A stretch of DNA of 64,000 bases from Hippopus hippopus (lineage: Eukaryota > Mollusca > Bivalvia > Cardiida > Cardiidae). Of this stretch, positions 23,601 to 30,410 are shown one piece after another. The translations under genes and the position numbers were made by a program. Position 1 is the first letter of the stretch, and each line of letters opens with the position of its first letter. A model generated the notes under the pieces. The model had not been told where the DNA came from, ran no database searches, and saw nothing but the letters and a program-made list of their open reading frames with translations. The stretch lies in the NCBI GenBank assembly GCA_946811185.2, contig OX328108.1, positions 2,875,501 to 2,939,500 on the forward strand, written 5' to 3'.

Positions 23601-24051
23601 CGTAAGTGATGCACCGGAAGTGGATTACAGTTCAAATATGGCTTTAAGGAATGATGACATAGACGCTAAACTAGTGATCGATGAAAGAAGTGGTGTGGAA
23701 AATGGATATCATAATAACGGTGTGGATATCATCAACGAACATTACAGAAACGGTGAAACGGTGCCCCTTTTACGTCCCTCTCAAGATGCCTTAACAGTGG
23801 ACGAGTTTCAGCCAAATTCACCGGGACCAAAAACCGATACTTTTGGCAGCATGTACGCTCAAATGGATCAAACCTCGGACCAGCCGCTTGATCTGACTAG
23901 TAATGGAAGGCGAGAAGAATATATGAAAGGCAAAATTTTCAAAACAAAAATGCTGAAAAGGGCTTTTCCCAAACCTGACTTGGGGTTGTCTCAGAAGGAT
24001 AAAATGGGCAGTCCAGCAAGTAATGGCATTCTTCATCAATCATGGACCTGA
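9157..24051 (+). CDS. BMI1: Polycomb-group RING finger protein, BMI1/MEL18/Psc-like (nine coding exons)
   Basis: Coding exons: 9157-9268, 12557-12653, 13674-13729, 15406-15456, 17435-17534, 17923-17983, 18516-18614, 21015-21095 and 22051-24051. They join with consistent phases into 885 codons plus a stop, and every junction is AG/GT. Residues 18-56 form a C3HC4 RING (C18, C21, C34, H36, C39, C42, C53, C56). A conserved [16 protein letters not shown] stretch and a KRRREYY segment follow, then a RAWUL ubiquitin-like domain at about residues 115-235, then a long disordered basic tail. By family knowledge this is the PCGF subunit of PRC1, which pairs through its RING with RING1 to ubiquitinate histone H2A; RAWUL binds PHC or BCOR-type partners. 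The tail, absent from vertebrate BMI1, recalls fly Psc. Untranslated 5' exons must lie further upstream because the ATG follows a splice acceptor directly. The nearest polyadenylation-type hexamer is at 24517. Confidence 0.93.
9301..9576. repeat. Family-D MITE
   Basis: Terminal arms (GGCAAAAGG..ATGCAT and ATGCATTAAGG) surround the hairpin GTCAGCCTGCGCGGACTGCG and its partner, within CGGCCCAGG/CCTGGGTCG arms. Located in PCGF intron 1. Confidence 0.8.
9705..9950. repeat. Family-A MITE with expanded central loop
   Basis: Arms CCCAAATTGAAAGCACTTGC and CAGGGTCGAAAAC. The central palindrome has an inserted AT-rich loop (TAATATTGATTA). In PCGF intron 1. Confidence 0.7.
10360..10515. repeat. Family-A MITE, diverged
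   Basis: Centre GGGGGAAACGGAGAAAATGC...CTCTTTTCCCACAAAG and the right arm ACTCAGGGTCAGTAAAACACG. PCGF intron 1. Confidence 0.6.
10799..10953. repeat. Foldback element, 155 bp
   Basis: GGATAACCAACTGGTTGTGT at the left pairs with the inverted sequence ACACAACCAGCTGATTATCC at the right. Inner arms TGATGCGGTT/AACCGCATCA also pair, so it would form one long hairpin in PCGF intron 1. A small hairpin of CACTAGTGATGATA type lies nearby at 10640-10680. Confidence 0.7.
11256..11302. repeat. (GAA)n microsatellite
   Basis: Interrupted GAA/AAG tract; purine-only on the + strand. PCGF intron 1. Confidence 0.8.
11365..11745. repeat. Family-A MITE interrupted by a TTAA-flanked dimer element
   Basis: Left A arm at 11365-11438, right A part from 11669. 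Between them lie two tandem units (107 bp apart) sharing CGTGTA(A/G)CATCGAC and GGCTATTCGGCCAATCTCGG, bounded by TTAA at 11435 and 11665. The monomer form occurs at 29075-29189. Confidence 0.7.
12120..12312. repeat. Family-A MITE
   Basis: Left CCTCTACCACACAATCCCGA, palindromic centre GGGAAAAGGAGAAAATGCTG and partner, right arm TTTAATTTGTCGTCTGCAAA. PCGF intron 1. Confidence 0.8.
12376..12420. repeat. (GA)n microsatellite
   Basis: GAGAGA/GACAGA tract, then AGACAGACAGA and GAAAGAAAGAA nearby; about 140 bp upstream of PCGF exon 2. Confidence 0.8.
12557..12653 (+). CDS. BMI1: PCGF coding exon 2: second half of RING
   Basis: Acceptor TTTCAG at 12551-12556, donor GTGAGA from 12654. It completes F38, encodes C39-RTC42 and YCPVC (C53, C56), and runs through [10 protein letters not shown], leaving AG for the next exon. 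It supplies the last four zinc ligands of the RING. Confidence 0.94.
12808..13156. repeat. Family-E foldback element
   Basis: Imperfect arms GCCCAAATAGCAGCC...TTTAATTTAAATCATAC and GATTTAAATTTAAATGCATT. Inner pair GATGATAATCTG..GTCGGTCC and GGGCCTACCG...ATTAACATC. PCGF intron 2. Relatives at 17704-17912 and 57545-58085. Confidence 0.7.
13246..13487. repeat. Family-D MITE
   Basis: Near-perfect 36-bp core hairpin GGACCCATGTCAGCCTGCGC and partner, flanked by GATACATTATACC and TGCATTAAACCCCCTTTTC. It ends about 190 bp before PCGF exon 3. Confidence 0.85.
13674..13729 (+). CDS. BMI1: PCGF coding exon 3: post-RING helix
   Basis: Acceptor TTTTTCAG ends at 13673, donor GTAAGT from 13730. It encodes [18 protein letters not shown], the most conserved segment C-terminal to the RING in PCGF proteins, which packs against the partner RING protein. 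Phases: AG|A in, A|GT out. Confidence 0.94.
13918..14120. repeat. Family-B MITE
   Basis: AGGCTGCTAAGCGCTACTC...core GATCAGACTGCACAGAACGT and partner...TTTAGCAGGTAATGGGTTAA. PCGF intron 3. Confidence 0.85.
14325..14415 (-). repeat. SINE-1 fragment
   Basis: Internal part of the SINE-1 body (CTGCTTTCCCACATAAGC, GAATCCTGTCGCAAT), with no tRNA head or tail. Confidence 0.65.
14870..15370. repeat. Family-A MITE split by a SINE-1 copy
   Basis: Palindromic centre at 14947-15006. The right arm continues after the SINE (15047-15348), with the duplicated TAAAACATTT on both sides. PCGF intron 3. Confidence 0.8.
15047..15348 (-). repeat. SINE-1 (tRNA-derived), full copy with 10-bp target duplication
   Basis: In minus orientation it starts GCCGAGCCCCGG with a tRNA-like B box (TGGTTCGATCCCCGG-like), carries the body GAATCCTGTTGC..., and ends in TCAATCAATCAA. 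TAAAACATTT is duplicated at 15037-15046 and 15349-15358. Confidence 0.85.
15406..15456 (+). CDS. BMI1: PCGF coding exon 4: EMKRRREYY segment
   Basis: A 51-nt microexon. Acceptor CTTGTAG ends at 15405, donor GTATGT from 15457. It encodes [17 protein letters not shown], the basic helix end of the RING region. The intron before it carries a SINE inserted in a family-A MITE, ending only 57 bp upstream of the exon. Confidence 0.93.
15475..15690. repeat. Family-A MITE
   Basis: TTTAACCCTCTGTACCACAC start, palindromic centre GTGCTTGTAACCAGCATTTT, right arm degraded with a T-rich insertion. PCGF intron 4. Confidence 0.75.
15796..16116 (+). repeat. SINE-1, full copy
   Basis: tRNA-like head AGCCGACCATACCCGTGG..GGTTCGATCCCCGGC, SINE-1 body, tail ACCATACAATCAACTA. 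PCGF intron 4. Confidence 0.8.
16940..17372. repeat. Family-B fragment and family-H copy
   Basis: B core fragment at 16976-17012 (GGACAGTGTAGATCAAGATC); H copy at 17150-17372 (GCTTGGCTTTTTTC...TGCAGTCGAGCG). The H copy ends about 60 bp before PCGF exon 5. Confidence 0.6.
17435..17534 (+). CDS. BMI1: PCGF coding exon 5: start of RAWUL region
   Basis: Acceptor CTACAG ends at 17434, donor GTAAGT from 17535. It encodes a proline-rich linker, then [19 protein letters not shown], the TDDE-like entry to the RAWUL domain seen across PCGF2/4 proteins. Confidence 0.92.
17704..17912. repeat. Family-E half element
   Basis: GGCCCAGTAGCGGCCAAAAG...GTACGGTCGGTCCCAGTGTT matches the left half of the 12808-13156 copy. 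It ends 10 bp before PCGF exon 6. Confidence 0.65.
17923..17983 (+). CDS. BMI1: PCGF coding exon 6: variable loop
   Basis: Acceptor TTTACAG ends at 17922, donor GTGGGT from 17984. It encodes [21 protein letters not shown], a poorly conserved loop. The phase agrees with both neighbours (GA|A in, complete codon out), which is the main support for so short an exon. Confidence 0.88.
18258..18428 (+). repeat. SINE-2 3' part
   Basis: TGTCAGTACTGGTGTGAGAA...GTAGGTGCACTGACTGCCGT...CAAATCAAACCAA matches the body and tail of the SINE-2 copy at 36929-37190; the tRNA head is missing. PCGF intron 6. Confidence 0.65.
18516..18614 (+). CDS. BMI1: PCGF coding exon 7: RAWUL core
   Basis: Acceptor TTATTCAG ends at 18515, donor GTAAGA from 18615; exactly 33 codons. 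It encodes [20 protein letters not shown] and MKFDL, the strongest RAWUL signature. A complete family-A MITE begins about 15 bp after the donor. Confidence 0.94.
18630..18857. repeat. Family-A MITE, complete and well preserved
   Basis: Left TATCACACAATCCCGACTC, near-perfect palindrome at 18679-18740, right arm ending TTGTCGTTTGATAAATAGTT. PCGF intron 7, about 15 bp from the exon 7 donor. Confidence 0.85.
19062..19623. repeat. 560-bp foldback with (CTA)n core
   Basis: The left arm (GGTGTAATGCAGAGAAATGA...) and right arm (...TCATTTCTCTGCATTACACC) are about 130 bp each and nearly perfect inverted copies. Each carries several AAATGACCC/GGGTCATTT units and ACGTAGAG motifs. Between them lie 290 bp of CTA/CTG trinucleotide repeats. 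PCGF intron 7. Confidence 0.8.
19639..19812 (-). repeat. Family-D MITE, partial
   Basis: Inverted half copy (CATAAGTCAATTTTCTGCATG...ATTAAGCCCCCTTTTGCCAG). PCGF intron 7. Confidence 0.6.
19908..20393. repeat. Two family-B MITEs in opposite orientation
   Basis: Copy one at 19912-20113 starts AGGCTGCTAAGCGCGACTT and ends GGTTAAGGGTTAA. Copy two at 20172-20391 is inverted, starting TTAACCCTTACCCTGCGAAA and ending GGCAGCCTAGGGGTTAA. Both have core hairpins. PCGF intron 7. Confidence 0.85.
20573..20790. repeat. (TTTC)n / polypyrimidine microsatellite
   Basis: About 218 bp with almost no purines on the + strand, made of CTTT, CTTG and CTTC units, then TCTCTC. It lies 225 bp before PCGF exon 8. 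The open frames across it on both strands are products of the repeat. Confidence 0.9.
20872..20978 (+). repeat. SINE-3 3' part
   Basis: AACCCAGTAAATACATGGAT...ACACCAATCAAACAATCAA, matching 28138-28255 and 27600-27725. It ends 36 bp before PCGF exon 8. Confidence 0.6.
21015..21095 (+). CDS. BMI1: PCGF coding exon 8: RAWUL C-terminal half
   Basis: Acceptor CCCACAG ends at 21014, donor GTAGGT from 21096; exactly 27 codons. It encodes [20 protein letters not shown] followed by YIYTWTR, matching the [14 protein letters not shown] pattern of PCGF2/4. Its intron contains the 218-bp pyrimidine microsatellite ending at 20790. Confidence 0.94.
21165..21290. repeat. Family-A MITE, left half
   Basis: GATCTAAATTGAGAGCATTTGC...GAAAACATTGTTGGAAAAG; the right half has been lost or replaced. 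PCGF intron 8. Confidence 0.65.
21815..22037. repeat. Family-A MITE
   Basis: Left arm CTAAATTGAAAGCATTTGC, centre GGAAAAGGAGAAAAGGCTGG and partner, right arm AACTCGGGATCGTGTGG. It ends 13 bp before the PCGF exon 9 acceptor. Confidence 0.8.
22051..24051 (+). CDS. BMI1: PCGF last coding exon: end of RAWUL plus long disordered basic tail
   Basis: Acceptor CTTTCAG ends at 22050. The reading frame is open upstream, but those codons are intronic. It begins [13 protein letters not shown], the last RAWUL strand, then 650 residues of low-complexity Lys/Glu/Ser/Asn sequence. AT-hook-like basic patches lie near residues 454-467 ([10 protein letters not shown]), 501-512 (KKRGRKKK) and 568-578 (PKKGRKPK). 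PLDLT at residues 831-835 fits the PxDLS/T CtBP-binding motif. The tail length and charge resemble fly Psc, whose C-terminal region compacts chromatin; that role here is inferred. Confidence 0.92.
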   Translation, partial: RAPLRLYYTVFECKIPRKIPELICVEKDSPEKILVVEQKLLNGQDKPKKKRKQYRKRKLPDGPDDVVPDFEAETTVGAKSSANERRKEIAGRKKQKRMLVASVDSSVMEAMSESEEQLAKLTLNCSNEFGAISVDTGGDSSSQSDLNELVNKHDEGGIQTAEKDFSNMFHDDNSEKTVVYSNTDTKSTPQISPGSISISLFQPLNVAESENVTPKTNRDTVFDFQENGETGKGTRPKGRGGPGRKKKSEVAEKKAGRVNVNDMQTGNLVISGKHPGMEQLPEKKKRGRKKKSETMSNSETVSKSVGETENKSNAKNTGKVNSETGERVKRKYVRKATKTEQSGNTTQTPKKGRKPKQEETKVEPKICKADKKGESVDEVNTIEKTKQNDTEDSVNIGPKYKENKHDGVSDKGSKECNSKVSQPDEAKAKVGDNLEICQVASPSTPLYGQTPKVTESNQGLPVSPNPECAANSVLDVNEGYGKLFNTISEPCSKDIDESINNDGAPKCVNENTVFPAVVSDAPEVDYSSNMALRNDDIDAKLVIDERSGVENGYHNNGVDIINEHYRNGETVPLLRPSQDALTVDEFQPNSPGPKTDTFGSMYAQMDQTSDQPLDLTSNGRREEYMKGKIFKTKMLKRAFPKPDLGLSQKDKMGSPASNGILHQSWT

Positions 24052-24212
24052 TTTGGAAACTTTTTTTTTCTCCAGTTGGTGCTGTTTTGATATTTTTTGC
24101 TTGTCTTTTAGACCACATTCTATTTTGTGTGCCTTAGACTTTTTAAAATGTATTTGTGGAAAACGAACATGGCAGCAACTCTTTAAACATACAACTCTAT
24201 GGATATTTATAT
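24052..24212 (+). other. PCGF 3' untranslated region, proximal part
   Basis: This stretch directly after the stop contains T-rich DNA and no AATAAA. A family-D MITE follows from 24213, so the UTR either ends here with a weak signal or runs through the MITE to 24517. Confidence 0.4.
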
Positions 24213-24468
24213 ATGAGCCATGCTCTGGCAAAAGGGTACGTAATGCATCTACGTGATACATGTTACCGTGGAAGTCATCACATAATTATAGATCCATAGA
24301 ATCTATTTTATCAAACAAACGACTGATTCTAGAAGTTAACTCATCCTTTGACACGCAGAAATTTGACCAGTAGCAAGAAGTATCGACCCAGGTTAGCCTG
24401 CGCAGGCTGACCTGGGTCGATACTTTTTGCAGATGCATTAAGCCACCTTTCACAGAGCATGGTCCATT
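24213..24468. repeat. Family-D MITE
   Basis: GAGCCATGCTCTGGCAAAAG to CACAGAGCATGG, with core CGACCCAGGTTAGCCTGCGC and partner; the core loop is shortened. Confidence 0.85.
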
Positions 24469-24516
24469 TATATTTAATATTGAACTGCTGTAGAATCACT
24501 GCTTTAAACAGTTTAG

Positions 24517-24522
24517 AATAAA
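24517..24522 (+). promoter_or_regulatory. Candidate polyadenylation signal AATAAA for PCGF
   Basis: First canonical hexamer downstream of the PCGF stop, 466 bp away and beyond a family-D MITE. Using it would place a 250-bp hairpin element inside the 3' UTR. Confidence 0.35.
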
Positions 24523-24647
24523 AATCAGGAGAGGAAAGAACTCTCTCAGCAAGTATTAAAACCGCTCAATACGGTTTTAACCTTGTTCTAAAGAGAATTC
24601 ATTTTCTAAGAAAGACACTAAAGGTTGAGTTACATAATGTAATTATT

Positions 24648-25212
24648 TAACCCTTTACCAAACGGCAAAATTTTACACTTGTCCAAATTGGAAGCATTTG
24701 CAGACGACAAATTAAGTCTGTCTATGAAAGACGTTGTGGGAATAGGAGAAAATGTTGGTTCCTTTCTCCACAATGTTTTCAAAAGTTTCATCTTCAGAGT
24801 CGTTTAAATATAGGATTGTGTGGTAAGGTTTAACCCTTTTCAATATTGTAACAAATTTGATACATAATCTTCCAGGGAAGGGATTTCAAGCCGAGGACCT
24901 CTAGGTCCCAAGGCGAACGGTCTACCATGTCGCTACAAAAGCTAGCTCCTATAGCAATGGAGTACATGTATAGGTGTTCCCTTAACCCTTTCCCAAACAA
25001 GCCCTTGTTTTTACGTGTCTGCAGTACAAGTCTTTTGAAAACTCTGAGGAAAAAGGAGAAATTGCTCGTAAAGAGCAATTTCTCCTTTACCCACAGTATT
25101 TTCTACCCATTTGGAGAACATTCCCCCATTTCGATCATATTTAAAATTGTCGTCTGCAACCTCTTTCAGTTTGGAAGAGTCTAAAATTTGTCGTTTGGGA
25201 AAGAGTTAAAGA
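24648..25212. repeat. Two family-A MITEs with a tRNA-like fragment between
   Basis: A copies at 24648-24832 and 24980-25212. At 24880-24960 an inverted tRNA-like stretch (GGTCCCAAGGCGAACGGTCT, ACCATGTCGC) recurs at 57380-57440. Confidence 0.65.
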
Positions 25213-25249
25213 AAGGCAGTCTGTGGAATCGAGTAGTATACTACAACAT

Positions 25250-25675
25250 GACAGGATTTCAGACTTGTGCTGGCTGAAAGCATTCCAGACGAGACAATAT
25301 ATGTAGCTTTAACGGTGCTGGTTACCCAGCAGGTTACCAGCTTTTTCTTTTCCCCATAATGTTTTCCACCCCTTCAGAGACAAATCTCATCATTTAGCCA
25401 CATTTAACTCTTTCAGCGCTAAATACATAAACTCGACCTCTTCAGACGGCTCTAAATACAATCCGTTGAAAGTTACAAAGATTTTGATTGTATAGTCTTG
25501 ACTACACAAGCGGACGGTGTAGATCGAAGATCAGACGTTCTGTGCAGTCTGATCTTGATCTGTGCCGTCCGCAAAAGTCACCGTTTTCGCCTATGGCGCC
25601 GAAAGGGCTAATTTGTCGTCTGTAACACTTTGAACCTGGATAAGTCTTCAATTCTGTCGTTTGGTGATGAGATTT
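25250..25675. repeat. Family-A MITE interrupted by a family-G element at TTAA
   Basis: A left part to 25409. Insert 25410-25610 starts TTAACTCTTTCAGCGC and ends GGCGCCGAAAGGGCTAA, with a B-like GATCTTGATCTG core. A right part then resumes at TTTGTCGTCTG, as expected of an uninterrupted copy. Confidence 0.7.
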
Positions 25676-25677
25676 AA

Positions 25678-25900
25678 TCATAATACTCTACCAAACAACC
25701 ATACGTTAAAACGACACCGAGGAAAGAGAGTTTTGAAAGCATTGTTAAAAAAGGAGAAATTTCTGCTTACCAGAAATTTCTTAATTCCCCACCAAGTTTT
25801 CTGTCCTTTCGAAGATGAATCTCATCCTTTAGTTTGTCGTCTGCAATCGTTTTCATTATGTGCAAGTTTAAAAGATTGTCCTCTTGTAAACACTGATATT
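25678..25900. repeat. Family-A MITE
   Basis: Left CTCTACCAAACAACCATACG, centre GGAGAAATTTCTGCTTACCA, right arm GTTTGTCGTCTGCAATCG. Confidence 0.7.
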
Positions 25901-26042
25901 TTTTCAAGGTCTTTGCAGTCAACTATTGTCTTATTAGCTCGGCTGTTTTCAAAGAAAAATTCGAGGTATTGTCATAGTCCTGGCGCCGTCGTCATGCAAA
26001 AACTTTGACATTTTACAATATCTCTGTTATTACTGACTTCAA

Positions 26043-26404
26043 ACCACAGGCCTTTGAAGCTCCATTGATCTATCACAGAATACGAAAATTTTCCTTGGTC
26101 GATCATTGAACACTTATAAAAGCATGTTGGTGCATCGCCTGTATGTATAACGGAATATTGAAATTTTCAACACCGTTACTATAAATAGCACAGTGGCGAC
26201 TGCTCCTATGTTGCATTTCGGTTAAATATCATCTCTGAAAGCTAATAGGACACATGGGGGTCATATTTTCTTCGATTTCGTTGCACACCTTGCCTTACTA
26301 TATACGATAAAGAGGGAGTCGCCAATGTGCTATTTATAGTAAGGGTGTCCGATAATGAACAATCAGTTATACCGTGATGGACCAATGGAGTTTCAGAGGC
26401 CTAT
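26043..26404. repeat. Foldback element, about 360 bp
   Basis: Outer arms AGGCCTTTGAAGCTCCATTG and CAATGGAGTTTCAGAGGCCT. Inner arms TTACTATAAATAGCACAGTG and its inverted partner (ATGTGCTATTTATAGTAAG). Confidence 0.7.
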
Positions 26405-26441
26405 GGTCAAACTCACACAAATTGTTAACTGTTACTACTTA

Positions 26442-26637
26442 GGCTGCTAAGCGCGACTTTGTGAGCTTTTGCGGACAGTGTAGATCAAGATCAGACTGCA
26501 CAGAACGTGCAGTCTGATCTTGGATCTACACTGTCCGATAAGGTAAGATTTGTCAGACGAGCATATTTTTTAAATCGTAAACTTTAGGTTTTCACTATTG
26601 GCTGGAAATCTTTAGTTTAATTTATTCACCAGCTTGG
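26442..26637. repeat. Family-B MITE
   Basis: GGCTGCTAAGCGCGACTTTG, core GATCAGACTGCACAGAACGT and partner, right part diverged. Confidence 0.75.
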
Positions 26638-26683
26638 GGGTCAAAAGGGGAACCTATACAATGGGGGGCAGGTAACCATTTAA

Positions 26684-26932
26684 ATGAGCCGCACTCTGGC
26701 AAAAGGGGGCTTAACGCATCTACGTGATGCGTGATTTCCAGTAATCCATCACATAAGTATGGATCCATAATAGCCACTTTTTTAAACAACCGACTTCATA
26801 ATTAGTACACCGATCCTTTCACATACAGAAAATTGACCCATAGCGAAAAGTTTCGGCCCAGGCCAGCGTGCGCGGACTGCGCAGGCTGACCTGGGTCGAT
26901 ACTTTTCGCAGATGCATTAAGCCTGGCTCAAA
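26684..26932. repeat. Family-D MITE
   Basis: GAGCCGCACTCTGGCAAAAG to GATGCATTAAGCC, core CCAGCGTGCGCGGACTGCGC. Confidence 0.8.
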
Positions 26933-27469
26933 TATTTTTGACACATTTATGCCCCTTTTTTGACGTGGAATTTTCACCTAAAATTAATTTATTCCTAAAA
27001 GCAACTTCAGTCGAGCGTTGGCAACCGCATGCGGTGCTCTTGTCTTGTCTGTACATTCATAGAGCATGAAAAGGGACAGAACCACGACTGAATTTGCATT
27101 TATTTTGACATACAAAAATAAACAAAAAAAAAAAAATCATATTTTATAATTTCTTACGTTTTTGTTATACATTGAAAAGATACATAGATCGCCGATACGC
27201 GACGAAAATTGAAGTTGTCTTGTTTAGCGCTCTACGATTCCGAGCTTTTAAGAGCCTTAGAAAAAAAAAAGGATTTTGAAAACATTGTGCGAAATAGAAC
27301 AAATGAATATAGAACGCTCTGTGCAGTCTGATGTTGATCTACACTGTCCGAAACAGGACCTTGAGTCGTGCTAAGCACCCTAAGGCTTTAACAATATTTT
27401 ACCCCTCTTTCAACATTTTCTAGTCATAACGCAGCTAGTGCTCACCTATTAACGCATATCTTCAGTAGT

Positions 27470-27725
27470 AAGCTAGGGTACTAAAGTGTCTTGCCTAAGA
27501 AAACCCGAGGTCCTGCGTTGCGTAGTTGTAAAGTGTGGGACTGATAACCTGGAGGTTCGAGCCTCGCCTGATCCACTTGGTTTTTCGTAGGAGTGTCCAT
27601 GGGCAAGACACTTCAGAGCCCTAATCTAGTACTGGTGAAATACAGAAAATACATGTGTATGTGAGCTGTTGCCGTGAATTGACTGAAATGTTGAAAGCGG
27701 CGTAAACACCATTCAATCAACCAAT
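27470..27725 (+). repeat. SINE-3 (tRNA-derived)
   Basis: A tRNA-like head includes AACCTGGAGGTTCGAGCCTC (B box). The body has AGTACTGGTGAAATACAG and the tail ACACCATTCAATCAACC. A short inverted copy of its AGACACTT region lies at its left edge. Confidence 0.65.
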
Positions 27726-27729
27726 CGAC

Positions 27730-28135
27730 CAACCCAAGGAAACTTCCCCCAAAACGAGGCAGAAGGGAACAAATGAAAGTACACGATATACAAAAATACA
27801 GAGTGAAAGGAGGAAAATACTCAAGCACAATGTTTTGAACTTGAAAATCCCACATCCCCCCCGTGACTATCTTTTGTTAGATAGCTATTGTAATCAATCC
27901 GAAATCTAATACACTGGTTGCTATGGCAACAATTCATCGGGAAAAAGTGGGCATATCTAAAAGCGCTACTAAATTTACTCTGATAAGAATATTAGTTCTA
28001 CACACATTGGGGGCCAGAATGAACAATTCGATTGCTGTTCGGCTTTTGCTAGTTTTGCAGTGTCACGAGGAAAATGGACGCATCTTCTTAAAATTTTGGT
28101 TCTAATTTCTTTCTTGTTTACTCCATTTTTTCACC
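27730..28135. other. Non-coding, no feature recognised
   Basis: I see no conserved frame or repeat family here. Confidence 0.35.
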
Positions 28136-28137
28136 TC

Positions 28138-28255
28138 ACAGCCCTAGCCTAGTATTAGTGAAACCCAGAAAATACATGGATATGTGAGCAGTTGCCGTGA
28201 TATGACTGAAGTAATGTTGAAAGCGATGTAAAACACCATTCAACCATTTTTCAAT
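28138..28255 (+). repeat. SINE-3 3' part
   Basis: AGCCCTAGCCTAGTATTAGT...ACACCATTCAACC; matches the 27600-27725 body. Confidence 0.6.
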
Positions 28256-28478
28256 TAACCGTTTACAAAACAATTCCGTGTTTTCAAGACCTTTGAGGTC
28301 TCTGAAAACATTTTTGGAAAAAGGAGAAAATGCTGGTAACCAGCATTTTCTCCTTTTCCCACAATGTTTTCCATCATATCAATGACAGGTTCTATTACCT
28401 GTATCACATTTAATTTGTTGCCTGTACATATATTCAATATGGTCGAGTCTAAAATTGCTGTAGTTTTGAAAAGATTTA
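28255..28478. repeat. Family-A MITE, complete
   Basis: Perfect central stem GGAGAAAATGCTGGTAACCA and partner (28320-28365), arms GTTTACAAAACAATTCC and TTTAATTTGTTGCC. Confidence 0.8.
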
Positions 28479-28560
28479 ATGCAGTTTGAGGCTATTGGAC
28501 AAAATATTGTAACAGAACATCTGCTCCAAGTGATCTTCAAGTATGGTACTTCAAGATCCG

Positions 28561-28850
28561 GGTCGAGCCCCTGTGGCGTAGTTGGTAGCGTACAGGACTT
28601 GAGAACAGGGGGTCGCCGGTTCGAATCCCCAGCTCGACGAATTTCTTTCCGAGGATTAATGATAGTCATTGACATAGGATTCATTTGTCTCTCACAGCTG
28701 ATCATTGTTTAGGCGATGGTTATGGAAGAATGTTGTACGAAGTACCGGAATCAGAAGCTCAATGAAAACATCGGTAGGTGCATTGGCCACTGCGATATAA
28801 ATCAAATAATGTTGAAAACACCGTTAAACATCATAAAATCAATCAATCAA
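28561..28850 (+). repeat. SINE-1, full copy
   Basis: Head GTCGAGCCCCTGTGGCGTAG...CCGGTTCGAATCCCC, SINE-1 body, tail AATCAATCAATCAA. Confidence 0.85.
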
Positions 28851-29074
28851 GACCCAAAGTAATGATATTTGGTACGTCATGTATACGACTAGCATTCGAC
28901 AAACGACCTGTACCAAGATTTTTTCAAATATAGGTGAAAAAATGATAGCTCTTTTCCTACAATCTTTTTTACACTTTCAAAGGTATATCTCATAAGTATG
29001 AGCAAAGTTCAGTTTTATCGTCTGCAAATGCTCTTAATATGGACGAGTCTAAGATTTCGTTGTCTGGTAAAGAA

Positions 29075-29189
29075 TTAAGGTCTACGGCCCCTACCTCTCA
29101 TATTAAAAGACGGAAGCTGCTGAGATTGGCCAAATAGCCTTTACGAAAACGTCGATGTTTACCGATAAGTTAGGGGCCGTAGACCTTAA
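29075..29189. repeat. 115-bp MITE with 19-bp perfect inverted ends and TTAA flanks
   Basis: Starts TTAAGGTCTACGGCCCCTA and ends with its exact reverse complement. TTAA at both ends fits the target duplication of piggyBac-type elements. It is inserted at the end of a family-A fragment (28945-29075). Dimer form at 11435-11668. Confidence 0.8.
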
Positions 29190-29389
29190 GCTGACTGCTT
29201 TCATATTTGGTACAAAACATCAAGGAATGGACCTTGACCAATATTTTTTTTTTATCAAATTAAGCCCTAAAACGATCATTTTAGAGAACTACTTTTCATG
29301 GAGATTACATAAACATGTCGACGGTAGTAAAGCGCTCTCCACTTCCGGTTGAGCATCGTACCATAAGTAAGCCAAAACACCGAACTCCT

Positions 29390-29600
29390 GACCACACGGC
29401 AACTTTTTTAACTAGTCCGAATCCTTATCATTTGTAGTGGACAAATTGTATGTACGTGGTTCAAATAATGGAATTTATCTTTTAAAGAACAAACAAATAT
29501 AGTTGGAAAAAGGAGAAAGTGCTGGTTATTAGCATTTTCTCCTTTTTCAACTATATTTTCATAAGCCCTTTTCCTTAGGCCAAGGGGTTAAAATGTCCGT
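29390..29600. repeat. Family-A MITE
   Basis: Centre GGAAAAAGGAGAAAGTGCTG and partner TTAGCATTTTCTCC, with degraded arms. Confidence 0.7.
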
Positions 29601-29744
29601 CCAGTTACAACATCAACGCTATTCGAGCCAAAAGAGCTCAAAATCGTCCGTAGCCGACTTATTGTGTCTTTAAAAAATATTGTTGAAAAAGGAAAAAAAT
29701 ACTTACACGTAACATGAAACTTCTCCTTGCGTCACAAGCTTTCT

Positions 29745-29965
29745 CTTGGACGTAGGTATCAACCCTGTACCCCACAATCTCGGGTTTTAACGACCCTGAC
29801 GAAGAAATCTTTTGAAAACATTGTAGGAATATGAGCACATATTGCATGGTAACCAGCATTTTTCTCCATTACCCATCATGTTTTCTAACGTTTCCATGAC
29901 AAGTCCCGCTATTTTGACATTTAATTTGTTGTCTTTAAATGCTATTGATACGGATGAATAACAAG
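29745..29965. repeat. Family-A MITE, diverged
   Basis: CCCTGTACCCCACAATCTCG start, centre with several substitutions, right arm TTTAATTTGTTGTC. Confidence 0.65.
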
Positions 29966-30100
29966 AAATATCTTTTAAAAAAGACAGATGGTGTAAATCT
30001 GCCCACAAATACGCCTGCAGGGGCCCGCAGAATAAACAATTTCACATTTTTTACAAACGGCAAATTTCTGTTTATCCATTCTTATATATCAATACCAAGA

Positions 30101-30410
30101 TGATTGATTGATTATATGGTGTTTAACGCCGTTTTAAACATCATTTCAGTTATATCGCGGCTGCCAGTGCATCTATCCATGCTTTCTTGAAGTTTCTTTT
30201 ACCAGTATTCCACATAATATTCTTTCCAAGCCACTGGCTGCTTTCCCACATAACCATCGTCGAAACAATGATCAGCGGTGAGAGAGGAATGAATCCTGTC
30301 GCAATGACTATCATCAGTCCTCGGAAAGAAATTGGCCGAGCCGGGGATCCAACCATCGACCTCCTGCTGTCAAATCCTGTACGCTACCGATTGAGCTACC
30401 GGGGCTCGGC
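30101..30410 (-). repeat. SINE-1, full copy with 13-bp target duplication
   Basis: In minus orientation: head GCCGAGCCCCGGTAGCTCAA, full body, tail TCAATCAATCA. ATCAATACCAAGA is duplicated at 30088-30100 and 30411-30423. Confidence 0.88.

Larger units (their letters stand above)
25932..27060. repeat. Family-H repeat split by three other elements
   Basis: H pieces at 25932-26042, 26405-26440, 26638-26683 and 26933-27060 follow the order of the intact copy. The insertions are a foldback (26043-26404), a family-B MITE (26442-26637) and a family-D MITE (26684-26932). Confidence 0.7.
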
